Positions 26,107 through 34,178 of a stretch of 64,000 bases of DNA are shown here, piece by piece. This DNA is from Arthrobacter alpinus (GTDB lineage Bacteria > Actinomycetota > Actinomycetes > Actinomycetales > Micrococcaceae): assembly GCF_900105965.1 (NCBI RefSeq), contig NZ_FNTV01000001.1:3162001-3226000 (forward strand). The letters run 5' to 3'. The position numbers were made by a program, and so were the translations under genes. Position 1 is the stretch's first letter. Every line of letters begins with the position of its first letter. A model generated the notes under the pieces. The model made no database searches. It was not told the origin of the DNA and saw only the letters and a program-made list of their open reading frames with translations.

Positions 26107-26664
26107 ATGAACCGCAAGAAAATGGCCATGGTAGTTCTGGCCGCCACGATCGCAGGAGCACTTGGCATGAGCGGATGCGCCACACCAGAAATCCCTGAGG
26201 CGTCCTCCTCGACGCAGGGCACAAGCCCAGCGGAAACGAACGAAACACAAACGAGCCCTGCAGAAACCAGCGTTTTGCTGCTGCTCAACGATTCCCTCCG
26301 CGACCAGCTCGGTAACGAATATTCAGATTCCTGGATTGAGGGCAACAAACTTCACGTCGCTGTCACCACCGAGTCCGCCGCGACCATCGTGACCAAGGCC
26401 GGGGCCATCCCCCAAGTCGTCGCCTTTGACGCCACCGCCTTGGAGGCCGCATTGCAGTCCGTGTCAGCATGGCAGGCCAAGCTCCCCAAGGATCAGGCCG
26501 CCGCCATTCACAAGATCATTTCCGACGGCCGCACCGGAACGCTGACTCTTTTTGTAGCCCCGGAACAGCTCGACGCCGTGGCCCAGGCAGCGGCGGCGGA
26601 CAACCCGGCCGGCGAGGTTGGCCTCGTAATCAAAGAATCAACCGGCCTTGCCACACCCTTCTAA
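26107..26664 (+). CDS. Lipoprotein that resembles an S1E protease pro-region
   Basis: 185 residues. MNRKKMAMVVLAATIAGALG and the lipobox MSGC (Cys24) mark a lipoprotein. After a Ser/Thr/Glu-rich linker, the domain at ~75-180 reads DSWIEGNKLHVAVTTES, AGAIPQVVAFDATALEAAL and GTLTLFVAPEQLDAV. This order (a Trp-containing strand, then V.VTT, AGA, V.F...LEA) matches the foldase pro-region of alpha-lytic and Streptomyces S1E proteases, but no protease domain follows. It lies 150 bases after the S1 protease, with GGGAGG before ATG 26107, and may act as a chaperone or inhibitor of a secreted protease. Function is inferred. Confidence 0.7.
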   Translation: MNRKKMAMVVLAATIAGALGMSGCATPEIPEASSSTQGTSPAETNETQTSPAETSVLLLLNDSLRDQLGNEYSDSWIEGNKLHVAVTTESAATIVTKAGAIPQVVAFDATALEAALQSVSAWQAKLPKDQAAAIHKIISDGRTGTLTLFVAPEQLDAVAQAAAADNPAGEVGLVIKESTGLATPF

Positions 26665-26688
26665 GCGCTTCAGCGATGAAGCACTGGA

Positions 26689-26694
26689 TAAGAT
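26689..26694 (+). promoter_or_regulatory. -10 box of the asparaginase gene
   Basis: TAAGAT, six bases before ATG 26701. Confidence 0.6.
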
Positions 26695-26700
26695 GACACC

Positions 26701-27705
26701 ATGATCCATACCTTCAGGGCGTACGACGCCGTAGAGCTCGCCGTTCTGGAACGCAGCGGATTTGTTGAGTCGATCCATATTGGTTCCGCCGTTGTGGTGG
26801 CCGGGGACGGTTCCGTCGTCACCGAGCTTGGCGATATCAAGGCTCCGATCTACCCGCGCTCGGCCACGAAACCCTTTCAGGCTCTGGCCTCCATGCAGTC
26901 CGGTGTCCCCTTGCGCGGCGCTCAGGTGGCGATCGCCTGCGGCAGCCACACCGGGTCCTTGGAACATATGGACCTTGTGGCGGGCATGCTCAAGGCCGCT
27001 GGCCTGAATGAGAGCCACCTCGGATGCCCCGCAGCCTGGCCCGGCGACTCCACGGCACGCGCTTGGATGGTTCGCACGGATCGCCAGAAGTCCAAACTTG
27101 CCATGAATTGCTCCGGCAAGCATGCCGCATTTTTGTGGGCCTGCCAGGAGAATGGCTGGGATGTGGCCGGCTACTTGGAACCGAACCACCCCATGCAACG
27201 AGCCGTACGCACGGTATTGGAGGAGTACACCGGCGAACAGGTCACCCACACCGGTGTTGATGGTTGCGGTGCCCCTGTCATGGCGGTCTCTTTGACAGGA
27301 CTGGCCCGCGCCTTCAGCACGCTCGCGAAGGCCCCAACGGATAAGAACGCAAACGCCAGGGCCGCCACCATTGCCACATCCATGTTGGACTACCCCTGGG
27401 CCGTGGAAGGGCATGGGAAACCCAACACGGTTGTCATGGATGAGCTCGGTGTCATCGCCAAGATGGGTGCTGAAGGTGTTCTGGCCATGGCCACCGCCTC
27501 GGGTGCCAGCGTTGCCGTGAAGATTCTTGACGGCAACGGCCGGGCTGCCTCGCTCGTTGGCCTAACGCTCTTGGCCGCATCAGGCGCCCTGGACATTCCC
27601 GAGGTTGCCGGAGTGTTGGACAAGGTTGTCCCTCCGGTCATGGGCGGCTCCAGCCGAGCTGGCAGCCTGCGCCTGGGCCAAGCGGTCAGCGCCCTGCTGG
27701 TTTGA
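26701..27705 (+). CDS. Asparaginase, Rhizobium AnsA (PF06089) type
   Basis: 334 residues; probably hydrolyses asparagine to aspartate and ammonia in the cytosol. It belongs to the family unrelated to bacterial type I/II enzymes that is typified by Rhizobium etli ReAV. The SxxK catalytic pair is Ser54-Lys57 (RSATKPFQ). Cys137, Lys140 (NCSGKHAA) and Cys189 (DGCGAP) correspond, from memory of the ReAV structure, to the metal-binding Cys135, Lys138 and Cys189. GGSSRAGSL ends the fold. No signal peptide is present. The start ATG has no ribosome site but a TAAGAT box six bases upstream. Two small genes and purF follow on the same strand. Confidence 0.9.
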   Translation: MIHTFRAYDAVELAVLERSGFVESIHIGSAVVVAGDGSVVTELGDIKAPIYPRSATKPFQALASMQSGVPLRGAQVAIACGSHTGSLEHMDLVAGMLKAAGLNESHLGCPAAWPGDSTARAWMVRTDRQKSKLAMNCSGKHAAFLWACQENGWDVAGYLEPNHPMQRAVRTVLEEYTGEQVTHTGVDGCGAPVMAVSLTGLARAFSTLAKAPTDKNANARAATIATSMLDYPWAVEGHGKPNTVVMDELGVIAKMGAEGVLAMATASGASVAVKILDGNGRAASLVGLTLLAASGALDIPEVAGVLDKVVPPVMGGSSRAGSLRLGQAVSALLV

Positions 27706-27739
27706 CCCGACACGAAAATCACAAATTCAGGAGCCTGAC

Positions 27740-28093
27740 ATGCCCGCCCGTCGTCGGATAGACATCGCCGAGGGAAGCGCCGCCCTTGCCGCTTGGCGCG
27801 GAGGGGAAGCCTCCCGCCCTGTGACAGCCATGGCGGTGCGGTACACGCTCGAGGAATTGGCCGCCCGCGCCCCGGGAAACTCGGTGGAGGTGCGCGTCCC
27901 TCCCTTCGGCGTCACGCAATGCATCGCCGGGCCTCGGCACACCCGTGGCACGCCCCCCAATGTGGTGGAGTGCGACGCCGGAACCTGGCTTTCGCTGGTG
28001 ACCGGCGGGACCAGTTGGGGTGACGCCGTCGAACATGGCCTGGTTGCGGCGTCCGGACTACGCGCCGATCTCTCCAAGGAACTACCCTTCTAG
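27740..28093 (+). CDS. Small sterol-carrier-like protein
   Basis: 117 residues. The sequence reads like the C-terminal sterol-carrier-like fold seen in actinobacterial DinB/mycothiol-transferase relatives: [41 protein letters not shown] and [23 protein letters not shown]. In related proteins, [31 protein letters not shown] is the diagnostic core. No ligand or reaction can be given. ATG 27740 has CAGGAG upstream; an in-frame start further up would overlap the asparaginase. Genes of this kind often lie just before purF in actinobacteria, as here. Confidence 0.8.
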   Translation: MPARRRIDIAEGSAALAAWRGGEASRPVTAMAVRYTLEELAARAPGNSVEVRVPPFGVTQCIAGPRHTRGTPPNVVECDAGTWLSLVTGGTSWGDAVEHGLVAASGLRADLSKELPF

Positions 28094-28135
28094 CGAACCC
28101 CGTGCCGGCCCGGCGGCGCCTCCAGCTGGGCCGGG

Positions 28136-28141
28136 TACCCT
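28136..28141 (+). promoter_or_regulatory. -10 box of the small membrane protein gene
   Basis: TACCCT, six bases before ATG 28148. Confidence 0.5.
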
Positions 28142-28147
28142 TGAAAT

Positions 28148-28471
28148 ATGACTTCCCAGCCTGATTCGACTTCCGGAGAGCCCCGCAAACTCAGTGTGCG
28201 CCGTGCCCCGAAGTATGTTCCGTTCATGATCGCCGGTGCCATTATTGGCATCATGGTTGCGGCCATCCTCACCTTGGCACTCCCACCCAATGACCAGTTT
28301 GAAACCTCCAGCGTCTTTGGCATGTTTGCCGTGCTGATGCTGGCTCCGGGTGTTGGTTTGGGCGCAATAACTGCCCTCTTGCTGGACCGCCAAAGCAGGC
28401 GCCGTGCCACAACGCTGGTAGCTCAGCCGCTGCCCGACGACGAGTCCAACGCTGAGGGCGAGACCGCCTAA
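28148..28471 (+). CDS. Small two-helix membrane protein
   Basis: 107 residues with two hydrophobic segments, about 25-45 (VPFMIAGAIIGIMVAAILTLA) and 60-83 (FGMFAVLMLAPGVGLGAITAL), and a charged tail (DRQSRRRATT then acidic). Both ends are predicted to be cytoplasmic. I do not recognise a functional domain. It sits between the sterol-carrier-like gene and purF on the same strand and begins at ATG 28148 without a ribosome site. Confidence 0.8.
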   Translation: MTSQPDSTSGEPRKLSVRRAPKYVPFMIAGAIIGIMVAAILTLALPPNDQFETSSVFGMFAVLMLAPGVGLGAITALLLDRQSRRRATTLVAQPLPDDESNAEGETA

Positions 28472-28538
28472 GCGGGCACAGCAATCGCACGAACTTAAGC
28501 TACGTCACAGTAGGTCAGATGTGCGCCTCATTACATGA

Positions 28539-28544
28539 GATAAT
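28539..28544 (+). promoter_or_regulatory. -10 box of purF
   Basis: GATAAT, six bases before GTG 28551. No ribosome site exists between them, so the mRNA is probably leaderless. Confidence 0.6.
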
Positions 28545-28550
28545 TTTCTC

Positions 28551-30116
28551 GTGGCTCGCGGAGACGGAAAACTATCCCATGACCTTTTACCCGGAGAAAA
28601 GGGACCTCAGGACGCTTGTGGCGTGCTGGGTATCTGGGCACCCGGTGAAGAGGTTGCAAAACTAACCTATTACGGACTGTATTCACTACAGCACCGTGGT
28701 CAGGAATCTGCTGGCATCGCAACAAGCGATGGCAAGCGGATCAGTGTGTACAAAGACATGGGACTCGTATCCCAGGTCTTTGACGAACCCACACTGAATA
28801 CCCTGACGGGGCATATGGCTGTTGGCCATTGCCGCTATTCAACGACCGGCGCTGCCAACTGGGCCAACGCCCAGCCCACTCTGGGCGCAACGGGCAGCGG
28901 TACCGTGGCGTTGGCGCACAACGGCAATCTGACGAACTCTGCAGAACTGCATGAGATGGTCATTGCCAAGTACGGCTCCCCCACATCGGGCGAGATGGCG
29001 CAGGGCAACACCACTGACACCGCACTGGTCACCACCTTGCTTCGTGGCGAAGATGGCCGCTCTCTTGAAGAGACCGCCATGGAATTGCTGCCGAAGATTC
29101 ACGGCGCGTTCAGCTTTGTCTTCATGGACGAGCACACCTTGTACGCAGCCCGCGATCCGCACGGTGTACGCCCGTTGGTTCTGGGGCGCCTTGAAAGTGG
29201 CTGGGTTGTAGCTTCAGAGGACGCCGCACTGAACACCATTGGCGCTACGTTGATCCGTGAAATCGAGCCCGGCGAATTTATCGCCATCGATGAAGACGGC
29301 GTACGCACCCAGCGCTTTGCACCGGCAACACCGGCCGGTTGCGTTTTTGAATACGTGTACTTGGCTCGTCCGGATGCAACCATTGCCGGTCGTTCCGTTT
29401 ACGAATCCCGTGTGGAAATGGGCCGCCAGCTGGCCCGCGAAAACCATGCCGACGCTGACCTGGTCATCCCGGTACCGGAATCCGGCACGCCGGCAGCCAT
29501 TGGCTACGCCGAACAGTCCGGCATCCCGTTTGCCCATGGATTCGTGAAGAACGCCTATGTTGGCCGTACCTTCATCCAGCCCAGCGATACGCTGCGCAAG
29601 CTCGGCATCAAGCTCAAGCTCAGCGCACTCGACTCCGTTATCCGCGGCAAGCGCATTGTTGTTGTGGACGATTCAATCGTCCGTGGCAACACCCAGCGTG
29701 CCGTGGTGCGCATGCTCAAGGAAGCCGGCGCCAAGGAAGTCCACGTAAAGATCTCCTCACCGCCGGTTCGCTGGCCATGCTTCTACGGCATCGACTTTGC
29801 TTCACGTGCGGAACTGATCGCCAACGGTGCAGCAGTTGATGAGATCGCCAAGTCCATTGGCGCCGATTCCTTGGAGTACATCTCCGAGGACGGCATGATC
29901 GAGGCCACCTTGCAGCCGCGCGAGCGTCTGTGCACGGCCTGCTTCACGGGCACCTACCCGATTGAACTTCCCAGCAGCGACCGTTTGGGCAAGAACTTGC
30001 TTGAACGCACCGCCGCCGGCAACGCCACCCCCTCCACCGGTTGCGATCCGGGACCTGACGCGGAACTCGAAACAGTTCTGACCGATCAAGACCGCACCGC
30101 CGCCAACGGTTCTTAG
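28551..30116 (+). CDS. purF: Amidophosphoribosyltransferase
   Basis: First committed enzyme of purine synthesis, 521 residues; transfers glutamine amide nitrogen to PRPP to give phosphoribosylamine. Cys23 (QDACGVLGIW) is the glutaminase nucleophile and is exposed after removal of a 22-residue propeptide. SLQHRGQESAGIA and HNGNLTN belong to the Ntn glutaminase domain; the PRPP loop is IVVVDDSIVRGNTQRAVV near residues 365-382. Three Cys in the C-terminal region (RWPCFYGIDF and LCTACFTGTYP) fit the Fe-S cluster seen in Bacillus-type enzymes. Start is GTG 28551. purM follows 23 bases downstream. Confidence 0.97.
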   Translation: MARGDGKLSHDLLPGEKGPQDACGVLGIWAPGEEVAKLTYYGLYSLQHRGQESAGIATSDGKRISVYKDMGLVSQVFDEPTLNTLTGHMAVGHCRYSTTGAANWANAQPTLGATGSGTVALAHNGNLTNSAELHEMVIAKYGSPTSGEMAQGNTTDTALVTTLLRGEDGRSLEETAMELLPKIHGAFSFVFMDEHTLYAARDPHGVRPLVLGRLESGWVVASEDAALNTIGATLIREIEPGEFIAIDEDGVRTQRFAPATPAGCVFEYVYLARPDATIAGRSVYESRVEMGRQLARENHADADLVIPVPESGTPAAIGYAEQSGIPFAHGFVKNAYVGRTFIQPSDTLRKLGIKLKLSALDSVIRGKRIVVVDDSIVRGNTQRAVVRMLKEAGAKEVHVKISSPPVRWPCFYGIDFASRAELIANGAAVDEIAKSIGADSLEYISEDGMIEATLQPRERLCTACFTGTYPIELPSSDRLGKNLLERTAAGNATPSTGCDPGPDAELETVLTDQDRTAANGS

Positions 30117-30139
30117 AGCATTCGCAGAAAAGAGACGCC

Positions 30140-31288
30140 ATGACCAACGCCTCCCACGATTCCGCTACCCAGGGAATCACTTACGCCAGTGCAGGTGTCG
30201 ACACCGAAGCGGGCGACCTCGCCGTTGAGCTGATGAAGGAAGCCGTCAAGGCAACGCACGGCCCCAACGTTGTTGGCGGCTTCGGCGGATTCGCCGGCTT
30301 GTACGACGTATCAAAGCTCCTGACCTACAAGAAGCCGTTCCTGGCGACGTCCACGGACGGTGTTGGCACCAAGGTTGCCATCGCCCAGGCCATGGACATC
30401 CACGACACCATCGGGTTTGACCTCGTCGGCATGGTTGTCGATGACATCGTGGTGGTTGGCGCCGAGCCGTTGTTCATGACCGACTACATTGCCACCGGCA
30501 AGGTTGTCCCGCAGCGCGTGGCGGACATTGTTCGCGGTATCGCCGCTGCCTGCAAGGTTGCCGGAACCGCCCTGGTGGGTGGCGAAACCGCTGAGCACCC
30601 CGGCCTGCTGGCTCCGGATGAGTACGACGTCGCAGGTGCTTGCACCGGAGTGGTCGAGGCTGACCTGCTGCTGGGTCCGGAACGCGTGCGCGAAGGTGAC
30701 GTCATCATCGGCATGGCCTCCTCGGGCCTGCACTCCAACGGCTACTCACTGGTCCGCCGCGTCATCAACCACGCAGGCTGGGCCCTGGACCGTCAGGTTT
30801 CGGAGCTGGGCCGCACCTTGGGCGAGGAGCTCCTTGAGCCCACCCGCGTGTATGCCGCAGACTGCCTGGACTTGACCCGCTACCTTCCTGTCACGCAGGA
30901 AAAGGCTGTTCACGGTTTCAGCCACATCACTGGCGGCGGCTTGGCTGCCAACCTGGCACGTGTACTGCCACAGGGCCTCATCGGCACCGTGGACCGCTCC
31001 ACCTGGAGCCTGCCGGCCATCTTCAACCTGGTCTCCCAGCTGGGCAACGTACCGCTGGCCGATCTGGAGCGCACGCTGAACCTTGGCGTGGGCATGGTGG
31101 CAGTGGTTTCCGCTGATGCAGCCGACGACGCCGTGGCCCGCCTGAACTCCCGCGGCTTGCCGTCATGGGTTATGGGAACTGTCACCGCAGAGGCTTCGGA
31201 CTCCGACAAGACCGGCTCCGACTACACCCAGGGCGCCAAGGGTGTTGACGGCGGCGCAGTCCGCCTGGTGGGCAACTACGCTTCCTAG
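30140..31288 (+). CDS. purM: AIR synthetase (phosphoribosylformylglycinamidine cyclo-ligase)
   Basis: Cytosolic enzyme that closes the imidazole ring (FGAM to AIR with ATP), 382 residues. That is about 35 longer than the E. coli enzyme, because of an extra C-terminal stretch rich in Asp/Lys/Gly and small inserts. Signature blocks are TYASAGVDTEAGDLAVELMK, GGFGGFAGLYD, TDGVGTKVAIAQAM, GGETAEHPGLL, GMASSGLHSNGYSLVR and HITGGGLAANLARVLP. The ribosome site AAAGAGA precedes ATG 30140. purF-purM-DUF3073 is a conserved order in actinobacteria (Rv0808-Rv0810c in M. tuberculosis). Confidence 0.97.
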   Translation: MTNASHDSATQGITYASAGVDTEAGDLAVELMKEAVKATHGPNVVGGFGGFAGLYDVSKLLTYKKPFLATSTDGVGTKVAIAQAMDIHDTIGFDLVGMVVDDIVVVGAEPLFMTDYIATGKVVPQRVADIVRGIAAACKVAGTALVGGETAEHPGLLAPDEYDVAGACTGVVEADLLLGPERVREGDVIIGMASSGLHSNGYSLVRRVINHAGWALDRQVSELGRTLGEELLEPTRVYAADCLDLTRYLPVTQEKAVHGFSHITGGGLAANLARVLPQGLIGTVDRSTWSLPAIFNLVSQLGNVPLADLERTLNLGVGMVAVVSADAADDAVARLNSRGLPSWVMGTVTAEASDSDKTGSDYTQGAKGVDGGAVRLVGNYAS

Positions 31289-31298
31289 TTTTTAGACT

Positions 31299-31340
31299 CA
31301 CGACGGCGGCCCTCACCTTTTGGTGAGGGCCGCCGTCGTG
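31299..31340 (+). terminator. Terminator-like hairpin after purM
   Basis: A perfect 19-bp stem (31299-31317 with 31322-31340) with a TTTT loop, 10 bases after the purM stop. There is no T-run, but the stem is very strong. Confidence 0.8.
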
Positions 31341-31357
31341 CGTTAACCCTAGACACG

Positions 31358-31425
31358 AAAATGATCCCGATTCCTCTTTCCAACACCGGAATCTCGGCAT
31401 CAGAAAGCGTGATCGGGATCATTTT
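31358..31425. repeat. Inverted repeat with 13-bp arms
   Basis: AAAATGATCCCGA (31358-31370) pairs perfectly with TCGGGATCATTTT (31413-31425); a CTTTC/GAAAG pair lies inside the 42-base interval. The A-tract and T-tract ends make it look like a terminator on either strand, or part of a small structured element. Confidence 0.75.
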
Positions 31426-31444
31426 CCACGAGTGGGAGCGATCG

Positions 31445-31542
31445 CGAGGGACCCTGGCCGAGGAACGAGGCTAGGGAGTGATCGGGTGGGCCCACGATCA
31501 CGAGGGACCCTGGCCGAGGAACGAGGCTAGGGAGTGATCGGG
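31445..31542. repeat. Two identical 42-base direct repeats
   Basis: Identical copies lie at 31445-31486 and 31501-31542 (56-base period). Each starts CGAGGGACCCTGGCCGAGG and ends AGTGATCGGG. The spacer GTGGGCCCACGATCA... is partly palindromic, and ATCG/CGAT edges frame each copy. No coding frame crosses them. Confidence 0.85.
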
Positions 31543-31549
31543 GAACAAC

Positions 31550-31584
31550 AAAATCCCCACACGTCGCTTTCGCGTCGTGCAGGG
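31550..31584 (-). terminator. Terminator of the DUF3073 gene
   Basis: On the minus strand, GCCCTGCACGACGC pairs with GCGACGTGTGGGG around a GAAA loop (one mismatch), followed by ATTTTG. Confidence 0.7.
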
Positions 31585-31612
31585 CTTGTTGCGTTTATTG
31601 AACTAAGTGATT

Positions 31613-31843
31613 CTACCCAATACGCCGGGAGTCCACGTCGTCGTCTTCTTCAAACTGATCCGCATATTTATCTTCATATGCCGAATAGTCCGGCTCTGCA
31701 GGAAGTTCGCTGTGATGGCTCGGGGCACGCCGAGTAGTCCCACCAAGCTCTTTTTGCAGAGCTGAATAGTCAGTGCTCGGGGAGTAGTACTTAATGTCCC
31801 GAGCCTGCTTGGTTGCCTTCGCCTTTTGACGGCCGCGCCCCAT
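31613..31843 (-). CDS. DUF3073 protein
   Basis: 76 residues, very basic at the start (MGRGRQKAKATKQARDIKYY) and acidic at the end (QFEEDDDVDSRR). This charge split and the opening MGRGRQKAK...RxLKYYSP pattern are diagnostic of DUF3073, a small actinobacterial family of unknown function. The ATG 31843 start is chosen because GGGGGT precedes it; an upstream extension to 31918 lacks family similarity. It points toward purM from the other strand. The charge pattern suggests nucleic-acid or ribosome contact, which is speculation. Confidence 0.92.
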   Translation of the reverse strand: MGRGRQKAKATKQARDIKYYSPSTDYSALQKELGGTTRRAPSHHSELPAEPDYSAYEDKYADQFEEDDDVDSRRIG

Positions 31844-32168
31844 GGCGTGACCCCCTTTTACACTTGGACCGGAGGTGGTCGCTCGGGCTAAGAGCGAGGC
31901 TCCGGAATATTCGGTCAATTTGTCGTATTCCTAGATTACATTAGTTCTGCCCCTATCGTGTTCCACTATGGGTTGTTCTGCCCATAGCCAAACACTGAAT
32001 TTCCCGCGGCACCGGCGCGAAATTCGGTAGAGTCACGTGTAGACAGAGTATTTTCTCCACGGAGACGGCTGGCCGGGGTGCTCAAAAGGTAGATTCCGGT
32101 CACGTCCAGCCACCATCACAAGCACAACTTATTGCGCGGAACCCGGCGCAGCACGGAAGGTCAGTCCC
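31844..32168 (+). promoter_or_regulatory. Intergenic region with a structured leader before the septum protein gene
   Basis: No gene is supported. Near the right end, GGCTGG-CCGG (32067-32076) can pair with CCGG (32096-32099) and CCAGCC (32106-32111), with the single strand GGTGCTCAAAAGGTAGATT in the loop. A short TCTCC/GGAGA pair lies just before it. It may be a structured 5' leader; I do not recognise a known riboswitch. ACGGAAGG before ATG 32169 is the ribosome site. Confidence 0.4.
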
Positions 32169-34118
32169 ATGAACGAGAGCAGCAACGCCAACGATCAGGA
32201 CGCTCCGAAGAGCCCTTCGTCTGAAAACGGAGACCAGCCGGAAGCGGTCATTTCCGGCTCGGACTATGAACTTGCTGAGCCGCAGTTGGGTGTCGCCGAA
32301 ATCAGTGAGGACGTTGCCGAGATCGTTGACCTCGAGGCCGCGGCAGCCGAGGCCGCTCGTGTTGAACATGAGGCGGAACTCGCTGCCCAAGGTGTTTCGG
32401 CCCCCTTCACTGATGCGTTTGAGGCCAACCCCACTGGGGAAGCCGCAACCCAGGAAGAGCCCATCGATTGGGACAGCGCCCAGACTGTCATGCGCACCGA
32501 CTTCACCAAGCCGCCCGTAGCGACCAACCCGTGGTCCCCAGCGGCTGACTCAGCGCCTGAGGAACCCGCAGTGGACCTGGCCGCGCAGAACCGGCGCGAC
32601 GCCGGCGCTGCCGCTGTTCCCGCCGTAACTGACGTGCCGGGCGCACCTGATGCTCCCGATGCGACTGAGGTAGCGGACGCGCCAAGCGCACCTGTTGCAC
32701 CCACCGTCCCTGGTGAACCAGAAATGCCCAGCGCACCTGTTGTTCCGAGCGCACCGGAGGTTCCAACAACCTCCGAGTCACCGACTCCTCCCGAAGCGCC
32801 CGAATCATCTGACGCGCCGACTGAACCGATGGCGCCCGAGGCACCTCCTGCGCCGACAACGGCACCGACTGCCGGAAATGACCATGGTTGGCGCCGGCCC
32901 GAAACGCCGTGGCAGCAGTCGGCCACTCCTTGGCAACCCAAGGCCGGCCAATGGCAGTCGCCCGCTCAAATTGCACGCGGCCATGAAGAAACCGCGGCAG
33001 CAGCAGCTTTGGCCGCGGGGTCGCTGGCAGCAGAACAACCCACTGTGCCGATTGAGCCTCAGCCAGATAGCACCCCAACCACCGCGTCGCCTCAGGTAAA
33101 CGCCGCAGGATCGAACCCTCAGCAGCCATACGGCCAGCCCCCTGCGCCCGGCCAGCCGAACAACGGCGGTCCTGCGCCCTTCGGCCAAGCTGCAGCAAGC
33201 GGCCAGCCACCCTATGGCACGCCGGGCCAGCAGGGCGTACCGCAGCAGGGAGCACCCCAGCAAGGTGGCCCGAATTGGGGTCCCCCGCAGCAAGGTGCCC
33301 AGCAACCTGGAACGCCCCAGCAGGGAGCCCCCAATTGGGGTGCTCCCGTACAATTTGGCGCTCCTGGCATCCCTCCGGTTCCTGGCTCCGGTGGACCTCA
33401 GGGCCCCAACGGTCCGGGATATCCTGGTGGCCCCCAAGGCCCCGGGCCTCAGGTTCCCGGATTCCCGAACGGCCCGGCAGGTCAGGGCGGCGGTGGCATG
33501 TCTCCGTCGGCAAAGAAGAAGCTTTTCATTATTCTGGGCGCCGTTGTGCTCGGCCTTGGACTTTTGGCGTTCTTCATTTGGCTGTTGGTTGGTTTCATTG
33601 TCGGCAACGTCAAGAATCTGGATCCGATCCCGGCGCCTGCGGCTACCTCAGAGTCTCAACCCCTGGAATCCCCCGGAACCGAGCCCAGCGCTGGGCAAAG
33701 CGCCGAGCAAAGCGCCGAGGCCAGCGATGCGGCCGAGGGAAGTCCCGATGACGGGCTGATCTTGGATGCCCTGTCCCCTTTGGATTGGCTCGAAGGTGAC
33801 TGCCTTCGAAACTTCAAGGACCAATCCACCGTGGCCGATGTGGTTTTGTGCAGCTCCCCGCACAACGCCCAACTGGTGGGAACATTTTACTTCGAGGATG
33901 AAGCCGATTACCCCGGTCTTGAAGCTCTCAAAGCCAAGGCAGTGGAGGTGTGTGACGCTGTCTCCTTCACCTCCGACGCCGGGGACATCAGCACGCTCAA
34001 GCAGACCACCGCTTACCCGTCAGAGACCACATGGAACGAGAAGGACGATCGCCGGGTGGACTGCATGGTTCATGACACCCGTGACGGAAATCCACTGACA
34101 ACAGACCTGATCCAGTAA
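32169..34118 (+). CDS. Membrane protein with disordered N-terminus and Septum_form domain
   Basis: 649 residues in three parts. Residues 1-~445 are cytoplasmic and of low complexity: acidic at first, then repeated Pro/Ala/Val/Thr units (APSAPVAPTVPGEPEMP) and finally Gln/Pro/Gly repeats (GVPQQGAPQQGGPNWG). A single transmembrane helix lies at about 452-480. The extracellular end from ~535 has the Septum_form (PF13845) pattern, with paired Cys in GDCLRNFKD, VVLCSSPHNAQLVGTF, AVEVCDAV and RRVDCMVHD, probably two disulfides. Family members are linked to septation in actinobacteria; the exact role is not established. Confidence 0.87.
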   Translation: MNESSNANDQDAPKSPSSENGDQPEAVISGSDYELAEPQLGVAEISEDVAEIVDLEAAAAEAARVEHEAELAAQGVSAPFTDAFEANPTGEAATQEEPIDWDSAQTVMRTDFTKPPVATNPWSPAADSAPEEPAVDLAAQNRRDAGAAAVPAVTDVPGAPDAPDATEVADAPSAPVAPTVPGEPEMPSAPVVPSAPEVPTTSESPTPPEAPESSDAPTEPMAPEAPPAPTTAPTAGNDHGWRRPETPWQQSATPWQPKAGQWQSPAQIARGHEETAAAAALAAGSLAAEQPTVPIEPQPDSTPTTASPQVNAAGSNPQQPYGQPPAPGQPNNGGPAPFGQAAASGQPPYGTPGQQGVPQQGAPQQGGPNWGPPQQGAQQPGTPQQGAPNWGAPVQFGAPGIPPVPGSGGPQGPNGPGYPGGPQGPGPQVPGFPNGPAGQGGGGMSPSAKKKLFIILGAVVLGLGLLAFFIWLLVGFIVGNVKNLDPIPAPAATSESQPLESPGTEPSAGQSAEQSAEASDAAEGSPDDGLILDALSPLDWLEGDCLRNFKDQSTVADVVLCSSPHNAQLVGTFYFEDEADYPGLEALKAKAVEVCDAVSFTSDAGDISTLKQTTAYPSETTWNEKDDRRVDCMVHDTRDGNPLTTDLIQ

Positions 34119-34127
34119 CAAAACGGC

Positions 34128-34166
34128 AATGGCCGGCCCGCTCATGAATTGAGCGGGCCGGCCATT
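34128..34166. terminator. Bidirectional terminator between septum protein gene and clpB
   Basis: A perfect 17-bp stem (34128-34144 with 34150-34166), five-base loop, then ACTGTTTTG on the plus strand and GCCGTTTTG on the minus strand. Confidence 0.88.
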
Positions 34167-34178
34167 ACTGTTTTGGGA

